A stretch of DNA of 64,000 nucleotides, from NCBI GenBank assembly GCA_963711315.1, contig CAVQDQ010000004.1, forward strand, positions 649,445 through 713,444. Reading direction: 5' to 3'. Under the pieces are notes generated by a model, which ran no database searches, was not told the DNA's origin, and worked only from the letters and a program-made list of their open reading frames with translations. Below, in pieces: positions 8,689 through 15,836 of this stretch; positions within the stretch are counted from its first letter, which is position 1, and the number at the start of each line of letters is the position of its first letter. The position numbers were made by a program, and so were the translations under genes. The DNA comes from PALSA-612 sp963711315 (GTDB lineage: Bacteria; Actinomycetota; Thermoleophilia; Gaiellales; Gaiellaceae).

Positions 8689-9141
8689 ATGTGGGTATCG
8701 CGCAGGACCGACTACGCAACGCGGGCCGTGCTCGCGCTCGCGATCGACGGTGGCGGGCCGCTCAAGCTCGAGGAGCTCGCGCGTCGCACGGCCGTGCCCC
8801 AGTCAGTGCTCGAGCAGGTGATGCCGACGATGCGCACCGCCGGCATCGTGCGCTCGGAGCGGGGGCCGACCGGCGGCTACCGGCTGAACAAGAAGCCCGA
8901 GGAGATCACGCTCGAGCGCATCGTCCGGCTGTTCCAAGGCCAGCTCGCGCCTATCAGCTGCGCTACGAGGCACAGCCCCGAGCCGTGCCCGATGACCGTG
9001 GGCTGCACGCTGCGCGAGGTATGGGAGGAGATCCGCGACGCCACGATCTCGCTGCTCGGCGGCGTGACGTTCGCGGATCTCGCGAAGCGCGCCGGCGGGC
9101 CCTGGAAGGACCCGGAGCTCCTCGCTCTCAGCGTTGCGTGA
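8689..9141 (+). CDS. Rrf2 family transcriptional regulator, likely sulfur/cysteine-responsive
   Basis: A 150-residue Rrf2-type winged-helix repressor. The start at 8689 is preferred over the upstream ATG 8656 because GAGGAGG lies eight bases ahead and MWVSRRTDYATRAVLAL is the standard family N-terminus. The recognition region includes LEELARRTAVPQSVLEQVMP and the wing RGPTGGYRL. Three cysteines at about 91, 100 and 106 (C-x8-C-x5-C) sit where IscR and NsrR bind iron-sulfur clusters, so cluster or thiol sensing is possible. Divergence from the sulfate ABC operon suggests a CymR-like role in sulfur assimilation. The ligand is inferred only from context. Confidence 0.85.
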   Translation: MWVSRRTDYATRAVLALAIDGGGPLKLEELARRTAVPQSVLEQVMPTMRTAGIVRSERGPTGGYRLNKKPEEITLERIVRLFQGQLAPISCATRHSPEPCPMTVGCTLREVWEEIRDATISLLGGVTFADLAKRAGGPWKDPELLALSVA

Positions 9142-9996
9142 GCGCTTCGCGCTTCTTCAACCAGTAGCGCTCGAGCCCGCGATAGGACTGCCACAGCGGC
9201 GCTGCTCGCTGCCAGAGGTCGGGGTCTCCCGGCACCCGCGCAGCCAACTCCTTGCGACCGGCGTCCACGAATTCCTCTTCCGTTGCGCCGGCCCCGACGC
9301 GCTGCACCCAGCGGTCGAGCTCCGCGCGCATGAGCTCCAGGTGGTCGGCGACATCCTCCACGACGCCAAAGTGGATGAGCGCGAGCCGCTTCGGCTGCCG
9401 CCGCTCGATCTCGTCGAGCGTATGTAGCCACTGCTCGTACTGGAAATCCGGCGGCGGCGACACGGGCAACACATGCCGGGCCGGGACGATGCGGACGCCC
9501 GCGGCATCGCCGGCGTAGAGCGTTCCGTCCGCGGCGAGGTACGAGACGTGGTGCGACGCATGGCCCGGCGTCGGGAAAGCATTCGAGGCCGACGACGTCG
9601 TCGCCGGCGACATGGACGTTCTCCTCGGGCACCGGCGCGAGCTCGCCCCAGAGCGCGTCGAACGCGTCGCCGTAGAGACGTCGCGCGCTCGCGTCGAGAC
9701 GGCTGGGGTCGACCAGGTGGGGCGCGCCGATCGGCGAGACGTGCACCTGGAGCCCGGGGTGCTCGCGCACGAGCGTCCCCGCGGCGCCCGCGTGGTCGAG
9801 GTGGATGTGCGAGAGGAGGAGGTGACGAAGGTCGGTCAGGGCGAGGCCATGCGCCTCCAGCCCGTCCTTCAGCCTGCCCATGCAGGCCGTCGGGCCGCAG
9901 TCGAAGAGCGCCGGCCCGTCGTTCGTCTCCAGGACGTAGACGCCGACGACCTGCTCGGTCGCCTGGTGGATGGAGATCGATCGGCTCGAGCCGCAA
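9128..9996 (-). pseudogene. MBL-fold metallo-hydrolase (glyoxalase II-like), two frameshifts
   Basis: A metallo-beta-lactamase-fold hydrolase. The zinc motif HIHLDHAG is in LLLSHIHLDHAGAAGTLV, and the later metal-binding strand is PTPGHASHHVSYL, followed by GDAAGVR. These parts lie in different frames: the N-terminal half must shift near 9573-9575 (a GGG run) to reach PGHASHH. A second shift near 9970 is needed to join a TTG-started MRLEPIDLH to ATEQVVGVYVLE, because no start codon exists in the main frame after the preceding gene's stop. After repair the protein is about 285 residues. It directly follows the cystathionine gamma-synthase/lyase gene and may be co-transcribed. Its substrate is unknown. 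Confidence 0.75.
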
Positions 9997-10004
9997 GGCC
10001 GGCT

Positions 10005-11153
10005 TCAGGCGGTTGTCGCGGGCGAGCGGACGAGTGCCTGCTGGAGGTCCTCGACGAGGTCGTCGGCCGACTCGATGCCGACCGAGAGGCGGATCAGGTT
10101 GCGCGGCGCCGCGGTCGGCCCTTCCGCTGTCGACGCGTGCGTCATGCGGGCCGGGTGCTCGATGAGGCTCTCCACGCCGCCAAGGCTCTCGGCGAGCGTC
10201 CAGACCTTCGTCCGCGAGCAGAGCGCGACGGCCTCCTCCTCGGTCTCGGTGAGAAACGAGACCATCCCGCCGAAGTCGCGCATCTGGCGTGCGGCGATCT
10301 CGTGGCCGGGGTGGCTGGCGAGGCCGGGGTAGAGCACCTGCTGCACGTGCTCGTTCGCCTCGAGGAACGAGACGACGGCCCGGGCGTTGGCACAGTGCTT
10401 GTCCATGCGAACGGCGAGCGTCTTCAGCCCGCGCAGGACGAGCCAGCAGTCGAAGGGTCCCGGGACGGCGCCGAGCGACTTCTGGAGGAAGACGAGGCGG
10501 TCGGCGACGGTCGGGTCGTTCGTCGCCGCGAAGCCGCCTATGAGGTCGGAGTGGCCACCGAGGTACTTCGTCAGCGAGTGGACGACGATGTCAGCACCGA
10601 GCTCGAGCGGCTGCTGGAGATACGGAGTGGCGAAGGTGTTGTCGACCACCACGAGTGCGCCGGCTTCGTGTGCCGCCGCCGCTGCGGCGCGGATGTCGAC
10701 GATGTTGAGCGTGGGGTTCGTAGGCGTCTCGATCCAGACGAGCCGCGTGCGCTCGTCGAGATGCGCCGCGAGATTGGTGGACATCTCCTGCGACGTCACG
10801 TACTCGAATGCGTAGCCCTTTGGCTCGTAGACCTGCGAGAACATGCGGTAGACGCCGCCGTAGACGTCGTTCACCGACACCACACGCTCCCCGGGCGAGA
10901 CGAGATGCATGATCGTCGTCGTCGCGCCGAGCCCTGAGGAGAACGCGATCCCGTGGTCGGCGCCCTCCAACGACGCGAGACACGTCTGGAGCGCCGTGCG
11001 CGTGGGATTCGCGACACGCGAATAGTCATAACCCTTGTGGACGCCGACCTCGTCCTGCGCGTACGTCGAGGTCTGGTAGATGGGCACCGTCACCGAGCCG
11101 GTGGCCGGGTCCGGCTCCTGCCCCTCGTGGATGGCCCGTGTCTCGAAGTCCAT
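10005..11153 (-). CDS. metB: Cystathionine gamma-synthase / gamma-lyase (PLP-dependent trans-sulfuration enzyme)
   Basis: A 382-residue Cys/Met-metabolism PLP enzyme. The N-terminus FETRAIHEGQEPDPATGSV and the tyrosine-containing YSRVANPTRTALQ loop are classic. The PLP lysine is in DIVVHSLTKYLGGHSDLIGG, the cofactor-stacking region is FSSGLGATTT, and GVESLIEHPARMTH closes the active site. Sequence alone does not separate synthase (homoserine ester plus cysteine to cystathionine) from lyase (cystathionine to cysteine). The nearby cystathionine beta-synthase favours a role in reverse transsulfuration as well. The ATG at 11153 overlaps the stop of the upstream YcaQ-like gene. The symbol metB is provisional. 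Confidence 0.9.
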   Translation of the reverse strand: MDFETRAIHEGQEPDPATGSVTVPIYQTSTYAQDEVGVHKGYDYSRVANPTRTALQTCLASLEGADHGIAFSSGLGATTTIMHLVSPGERVVSVNDVYGGVYRMFSQVYEPKGYAFEYVTSQEMSTNLAAHLDERTRLVWIETPTNPTLNIVDIRAAAAAAHEAGALVVVDNTFATPYLQQPLELGADIVVHSLTKYLGGHSDLIGGFAATNDPTVADRLVFLQKSLGAVPGPFDCWLVLRGLKTLAVRMDKHCANARAVVSFLEANEHVQQVLYPGLASHPGHEIAARQMRDFGGMVSFLTETEEEAVALCSRTKVWTLAESLGGVESLIEHPARMTHASTAEGPTAAPRNLIRLSVGIESADDLVEDLQQALVRSPATTA

Positions 11154-12142
11154 CAGCGGATGGTATCCGCGCCCAGCCACGCCCCGAGCTCGCGCATTGC
11201 TTCGTCCAGCCTCGACGTGTCGCCCCAGGCGCCGAGCAGCTCGAGCGTGTTCGTCTTCCGGTCGAAGCGCGGCTCCGCTCTGCCGACGAGCTCGTCGCCG
11301 ACGAGCAGAGGTAGGACGTAGTAGCCGTACTCCCGCTTCGCCTTCGGCACGTACATCTCGAGCCGATAGTGAAAGCCCCAGAGCGCTTCCGCCCGGCTGC
11401 GGTCGTAGGCGAGGCGGTCGAACGGCGAGAGAAGCGTGGCGCGATCGGGCACCGGTCCGTCCTCCGCGTCGGGATGCGCCTCCCACCCCTTCCGCGTCTG
11501 CCGCACGCCCTGGGCGCTGAACCGGCGCTCGGCGAGCACACGCTCCGCCTCGCGGAGCGGCACGGTCTCCGTCTCCGGATACCAGCGCTCGGCGAGATTC
11601 CAGACCCGCTGGCCGTTCCGGCGACCGGTGACGGCGACCTTGCCGCGGGTTTCGAGGATCATGAGCATCAGTGCGACCTGGCGCTGGCCCCACCAGGGAT
11701 GCGGGTTGCGCGGTGTCTTCGCGTGATGCGCGAGATCGCGGGAGAGCATCGGGCCCTCGCGCTCGAGCTCACGCAGCACGAACCGCTTGAAGGCGGCGTT
11801 CTCGCGGAGGAAGGCGTCCGATCGTGCTTCCCATGCGTACGTGCGGCGCCGGCGCCGCATGCGCGCTCTGATGAGCGGCAGGTCCTCGATCGGGCGGATG
11901 TACGCGGAATGCTCGAACAGCACTCTGTCCTCCCACACAAGCCTGTCGAGCTCCGCCGGGTCGTAGCGGGCGCCGAGCCTGCTCCAGAGCACGAGATGCT
12001 GAGGTGGCGCGACGGTCGAGATGGGGTCGATCTGGAGGAACCCGAGCGTGCGCACCGTTTCCAGGACGGAGGTCGCTGAGCCGTCGAGCAGCTGCGCACG
12101 AACCGCGATTCGCCGGGCCTCCTCTGGCGAGACGAGCGTCAG
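11153..12142 (-). CDS. YcaQ/AlkZ-like winged-helix protein (HTH_42), copy A
   Basis: About 330 residues of the HTH_42 family, now known to include the DNA glycosylases YcaQ (AlkX) and AlkZ, which unhook bulky or cross-linked lesions. The catalytic-type Q-phi-D motif is visible as LQIDPIS, about residues 37-39, followed by the conserved HLVLWSRLGARYDPAELD and the C-terminal GYYVLPLLVGDELVGRAEPR. No ATG, GTG or TTG precedes the conserved N-terminus PEEARRIAVRAQLLDG. The best candidate is a CTG at 12142 overlapping the upstream stop (CTGA); a GTG at 12055 would delete about 30 conserved residues. It is tandem with a paralogue, which suggests duplicated repair capacity. Activity is inferred. Confidence 0.8.
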   Translation of the reverse strand: MTLVSPEEARRIAVRAQLLDGSATSVLETVRTLGFLQIDPISTVAPPQHLVLWSRLGARYDPAELDRLVWEDRVLFEHSAYIRPIEDLPLIRARMRRRRRTYAWEARSDAFLRENAAFKRFVLRELEREGPMLSRDLAHHAKTPRNPHPWWGQRQVALMLMILETRGKVAVTGRRNGQRVWNLAERWYPETETVPLREAERVLAERRFSAQGVRQTRKGWEAHPDAEDGPVPDRATLLSPFDRLAYDRSRAEALWGFHYRLEMYVPKAKREYGYYVLPLLVGDELVGRAEPRFDRKTNTLELLGAWGDTSRLDEAMRELGAWLGADTIR

Positions 12143-13275
12143 CGTTCTACCCGCTCCAACCCGAGGCTCCGAGCGAGCCGCGCGAGCGCGCGATCGAACG
12201 CTTCGTCGAGCCGTTTTGACGCGCGAACGCCGGGCTCGGCATGAAATGCCTTGACCCTGAGCACGCCTTCGCGCCGCTCGGCCTTGAGATCGGCGCGGCC
12301 CGCGAAGCGGTTGCCGAGGAGAAACGGCAGCACGTAGTACCCGTAGATCCGCTCGTGCTCTCGCTTGTAGACCTCGATCAGCGGCTGGAACCCGAAGACG
12401 CGCTCAACGAACGGCTTGTCCCAGAGCAGGCTGTCGAACGGGGAGAGGAGCACGCCCCCTCGGGACAAGTTGGCGTCGAGCTCCACATTCGCGGCGACGA
12501 CGACCGGCGCCCCTCCGTCCTCGACGGTCACGCGTCGCACGAGGCCTTCGTCGACCAGCCGGTCCACATAGGGCGCCATGCCTTTCGCGCCACCCTGGAA
12601 CCGGCAGTGCTCGGCGATCCCGCGCTCGGTGAGCGCACCGCGACCCTGAACGGCGCGGAGCGCGTACGTGCGCTTGAACTCTTCTTCCGACGGGGTCGGC
12701 GCGTCGAGAAGCTCGCGCGGGATGACCCGCTCCGGCAGGTCGTAGACGCGCTGGAAGCCGTTGCGTCCCGCGATGGCCAGCTCGCCGGCGGCGAAGAGAT
12801 GCTCGAGCGCGCCCTTGGCCGGCTTCCAGCTCCACATCGAGCTGGCATCGCCCTTCCCCTCGAACGCTCGCGAGGGCAGCGCGCCCCGCTCGCGAATCGT
12901 CTCGAGCACCTGCTTCTCGGTCGCGCGGTCCTTGCGCTTGCGGCCCCACCAGTGCGCATCCTCGAGATGCACCATGCGGCGCTTGAAGAGCGGGTAGTCC
13001 GCCACGGGTAGGAGGCACGCCTCGTGCGCCCAGTACTCGAAGATCCTCCCCTGGCCGAGCAGACGCGAGACCGTGCCCGGTCTGTACCAGCCGAGGCGTG
13101 ACGTGAGCGTCAGCCTGTGGGCGCGGTCGACCGTCGAGATGGAGTCCAGCTGAACGGCCGACAGGCGCTCGATCTCTCGCGCGACGTCCGCCGGACGCGA
13201 CGTCCGGGCGCGCGTCGCATAGCCCTGGTGCGCCACGAGGAAGCGCCGGAGCTGGGTGAGGCTGACGGTTTCCAC
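12139..13275 (-). CDS. YcaQ/AlkZ-like winged-helix protein (HTH_42), copy B
   Basis: A 378-residue paralogue of the neighbouring gene. Its Q-phi-D motif is AVQLDSIS (Q42-L43-D44), the signature of the YcaQ/AlkX branch, which in E. coli opens interstrand cross-links; AlkZ instead has Q-phi-Q. Further family features are YWAHEACLLPVADYPLFKRR, LLSPFDSLLWDK and YGYYVLPFLLGNRFAGRADL. The wHTH modules occupy roughly residues 90-270. The stop overlaps the possible CTG start of copy A, so the two are one transcript. The sequences diverge enough to suggest different lesion preferences. Biochemical function is known for the family, not shown here. Confidence 0.85.
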   Translation of the reverse strand: METVSLTQLRRFLVAHQGYATRARTSRPADVAREIERLSAVQLDSISTVDRAHRLTLTSRLGWYRPGTVSRLLGQGRIFEYWAHEACLLPVADYPLFKRRMVHLEDAHWWGRKRKDRATEKQVLETIRERGALPSRAFEGKGDASSMWSWKPAKGALEHLFAAGELAIAGRNGFQRVYDLPERVIPRELLDAPTPSEEEFKRTYALRAVQGRGALTERGIAEHCRFQGGAKGMAPYVDRLVDEGLVRRVTVEDGGAPVVVAANVELDANLSRGGVLLSPFDSLLWDKPFVERVFGFQPLIEVYKREHERIYGYYVLPFLLGNRFAGRADLKAERREGVLRVKAFHAEPGVRASKRLDEAFDRALARLARSLGLERVER

Positions 13276-13280
13276 CGCGA

Positions 13281-13874
13281 CTAGTCGTCGATCGTGATGT
13301 GGCCGGGCTGGGCGGAGACCCGCTCGAGCCAGGCGCTGATTGCCGGGTAAGGCGAGAGGTCGAAGCCCCCCTCGTCAGCCACGTGCGTGTACGCGTAGAG
13401 CGAGATGTCCGCGATCGAGTACTGCTCACCCACGAAGAACTCGAGCCCGGCGAGATGCTCTTCCATGGCGGTGAGCGCGGCGTAGCCACGCTCGCGCCGG
13501 GCCTCCGAGTCGGGATAGTCGTCCAGATGGCCGAGCATCGTCCGGTGCCGGACGACGGCGACATTGGGCTCGTGCTCGTACTGCTCGAAGAACATCCACT
13601 GAAGAGTCTTCGCCCGCTCGAAGCGATCGGCGGAGAGGTACGTCGTGCCCTCGGCGAGGTACCAGAGGATGGCGTTCGACTCCGCGAGGTGCCGCCCGTC
13701 GTCGAGCTCGAGCACCGGTACGCGGAGCGCCGGATTCTTGTCACCCAGCAGCTCGCCGCGCCCATCGCGCTGACTCGTGTCCACTGCCCGCCGCTCGAAC
13801 GGGATGCCGAGCTGGGTGAGGAGAAGCCGCGCCTTGTAGCAGTTACCGGACGGCGCCGAGTCGTACAGTCGCAC
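13281..13874 (-). CDS. Glutathione S-transferase family protein
   Basis: A 197-residue two-domain GST. The N-terminal thioredoxin-like domain shows RLYDSAPSGNCYKARLLLTQ, with a serine and cysteine near the usual catalytic position, then the cis-proline region NPALRVPVLELDDG and the glutathione gamma-glutamyl contact LAESNAILWYLAEG (E-S). The all-helical C-terminal domain (about 90-197) includes YSIADISLYAYTHVADEGGF, the conserved N-capping box and hydrophobic staple. Actinobacteria usually use mycothiol, so the thiol substrate is uncertain. It lies six bases from the YcaQ-like pair and three from a GNAT gene, in one co-directional run. Confidence 0.88.
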   Translation of the reverse strand: MRLYDSAPSGNCYKARLLLTQLGIPFERRAVDTSQRDGRGELLGDKNPALRVPVLELDDGRHLAESNAILWYLAEGTTYLSADRFERAKTLQWMFFEQYEHEPNVAVVRHRTMLGHLDDYPDSEARRERGYAALTAMEEHLAGLEFFVGEQYSIADISLYAYTHVADEGGFDLSPYPAISAWLERVSAQPGHITIDD

Positions 13875-13876
13875 GG

Positions 13877-14392
13877 CTAGCGGCTCCTCGCGGGCTGCAA
13901 ACGCTTGCGTAGCCTGACGCGGTGCTCGTCACGGCCGACCTCTTCATAGCCGGTGGCCCCGTAGAGCTTGCGGGCCGCCTCGTTCGCGACGAAGACGTTC
14001 AGCCGCAGCTCCTCGACTCCGTCCGCAGCCAGCAGCTCCTCCAGGACTCTCAGCATCGCGCGGCCGTATCCACGGCGGCGGCAGCGTGAGGCGACGGTGA
14101 TCTGCTCCAGGAAGACGCTTGGTACGCCGGTGCCGTCAATCGGTTTGATCCAGAGCCACCCCACGGACTGGCCATCGGTGGACTTCGCCGACCACAGCTG
14201 GGCGTCTGACGCCATTGCCTCAACGAGCTCACGGTCGAAGACCGGCGTGATCTCGGCCCGCGCTCGGTGCAGCGCCTCAGCAGGTGGCCAGCCGGCGTCC
14301 CGGACCTGCTGGTCGGCGTAGTCCGTGACCTCTTCGTGAAGAAACGTCTGACGCTCGTCTTCGGTCAGCGGGATGAGGGCGACCTCGGGCAC
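13877..14392 (-). CDS. GNAT family N-acetyltransferase
   Basis: A 171-residue single-domain GNAT acetyltransferase. Acetyl-CoA motif A is VFLEQITVASRCRRRGYGRA with the R-x-x-G-x-G pyrophosphate loop (RRRGYGRA). Motif B is RLNVFVANEAARKLYGATGY, including the typical N-x-x-A-x-x-L-Y pattern, and EEVGRDEHRVRLRKRL ends the fold. The N-terminal 60 residues (LHEEVTDYADQQVRDAGW) resemble GNATs that acetylate amines or small peptides, but no substrate can be named. It sits between the GST gene and cystathionine beta-synthase with intergenic gaps of two to six bases, so co-transcription is likely. Confidence 0.88.
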   Translation of the reverse strand: MPEVALIPLTEDERQTFLHEEVTDYADQQVRDAGWPPAEALHRARAEITPVFDRELVEAMASDAQLWSAKSTDGQSVGWLWIKPIDGTGVPSVFLEQITVASRCRRRGYGRAMLRVLEELLAADGVEELRLNVFVANEAARKLYGATGYEEVGRDEHRVRLRKRLQPARSR

Positions 14393-14398
14393 GCGGAA

Positions 14399-15799
14399 CT
14401 ATTCCGCGCGCCCGTGCGCGAGGTACTCGAGCAGATCGGAACGCGTGAGCACCGTCATGGGCGCTCCGGCACGCGCGACGAGCACGGCCGCTCCCGTGCC
14501 GGCGAGATCGCCGTAGACGTTGCGCACGGAGTCTGCGGCGTCGACAGCGTGCAGCGGCGGGTCCATCGCGCCCGTCACGTCCTCGCCGAGCGAGTCCGGG
14601 TTGCGGAACACGCGATCGAGCAGCCCGCGCTCGTTCAGCGAGCCGATGACGTCCGTGAGCGAGCCCGGCGGATCGCGCCGAACGACGGGCAGCTGGGAGA
14701 TGCCGTAGCGCTGCATCAGCTCGATGGCGGCGCCGATCTTATGGTGCGCCTCGCAGACGACGAGGTCGGGGATCGCACCGTCGGCGCCGTGCTTGAAGGC
14801 GAGCACCTCCTCGATTGTGGGCAGGGGGCCGCGCCGATCCAGCAGCCCGTGCTCGAGCATCCAGTTGTCGTCGTACAGCTTCGAGAGGTAGCCGCGCCCT
14901 CCGTCGGGAATCGTGGTGAGGAGCGTGTGACCCGGCCCGTGACGACGCGCCGTCTCGAGCATCGCGAAGACCGACGTCCCCGCCGAGCCGCCGCCGAGAA
15001 TGCCCTCCTCACGCGCGAGTGCCCGCACCGTGAGGAACGAGTCGCGGTCGGACACGCGCACGTACTCGTCCACGACAGACGGGTCGAACGTTTCCGGGAA
15101 CGAGTCCTTGCCGATGCCTTCCACGAGGTACGGGTGGACGCCGCTCTCGTCGCAGGCGGTGAACACGGAGCCTTCGGGATCGGCGCCGACGACGATGAGC
15201 TCCGGCTTCTGCTCCTTGAGGTACCGGCCGATGCCGGTGATCGACCCGCCCGTGCCCACGGAGATGACCACCGCGTCGAGCTCGTCGCCCACTTGCTCCC
15301 AGATCTCCGGTCCCGTCGAGTGGTAGTGAGCGTCCGGGTTCGCGGCGTTCGAGTACTGGTCTGGCTTGTGCGCGCCGGGGATCTCTTCCGCCAGCCGGTC
15401 CGACACGGAGTAGTAGCTCTCGGGTGAGTCCGGGTCCACGGCCGTCGGGCAGATGACAACCTCGGCGCCGAAGGCGCGCAGCAGCGCGATCTTCTCCGTC
15501 GCCACCTTGTCGGGGACGACGCAGATCAGCCTGTAGCCCTTGACCGCGGCCGCGAGCGCCAGCCCGACGCCGGTGTTGCCGGAGGTCGGCTCGACGATCG
15601 TGCCGCCCGGCTTGAGCTTTCCCTCGCGCTCGGCGGCCTCGACCATGCGCAGCCCGATGCGGTCCTTGTTCGAGCCGCCCGGCGTCATGAACTCGAGCTT
15701 CGCCAGCAGCGTGCAGCCCAGGTCTGCTCCCAGTTTTTGGAGGCGGACGACCGGCGTTCCGCCGATGAGATCGAGGATCGTCGGATACTCGCGGGCCAC
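14399..15799 (-). CDS. cbs: Cystathionine beta-synthase
   Basis: A 466-residue fold type II PLP enzyme with C-terminal CBS domains. It condenses serine and homocysteine to cystathionine in the cytoplasm. The PLP lysine is in FMTPGGSNKDRIGLRMV, the cofactor phosphate loop is GTGGSITGIG, and the substrate loop is PTSGNTGVGLALAAAV. The tail (about 335-466) contains two CBS motifs, for example GISQLPVVRRDPPGS and VLTRSDLLEYLAHG, which in other members bind adenosyl ligands. The start is GTG 15799, only 37 bases from a divergent coiled-coil gene. With the gamma-synthase/lyase gene at 10005 it completes transsulfuration next to the sulfate importer. Confidence 0.93.
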   Translation of the reverse strand: MAREYPTILDLIGGTPVVRLQKLGADLGCTLLAKLEFMTPGGSNKDRIGLRMVEAAEREGKLKPGGTIVEPTSGNTGVGLALAAAVKGYRLICVVPDKVATEKIALLRAFGAEVVICPTAVDPDSPESYYSVSDRLAEEIPGAHKPDQYSNAANPDAHYHSTGPEIWEQVGDELDAVVISVGTGGSITGIGRYLKEQKPELIVVGADPEGSVFTACDESGVHPYLVEGIGKDSFPETFDPSVVDEYVRVSDRDSFLTVRALAREEGILGGGSAGTSVFAMLETARRHGPGHTLLTTIPDGGRGYLSKLYDDNWMLEHGLLDRRGPLPTIEEVLAFKHGADGAIPDLVVCEAHHKIGAAIELMQRYGISQLPVVRRDPPGSLTDVIGSLNERGLLDRVFRNPDSLGEDVTGAMDPPLHAVDAADSVRNVYGDLAGTGAAVLVARAGAPMTVLTRSDLLEYLAHGRAE

Positions 15800-15836
15800 G
15801 GCCGATCAAGCGTAACGCTCAAGCGCACGGCGACAG

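Noticed and set aside
10005..11153. SAM or other sulfur riboswitch ahead of the sulfur genes
   Set aside because: The start codons overlap or nearly touch upstream genes, leaving no leader large enough for a riboswitch.
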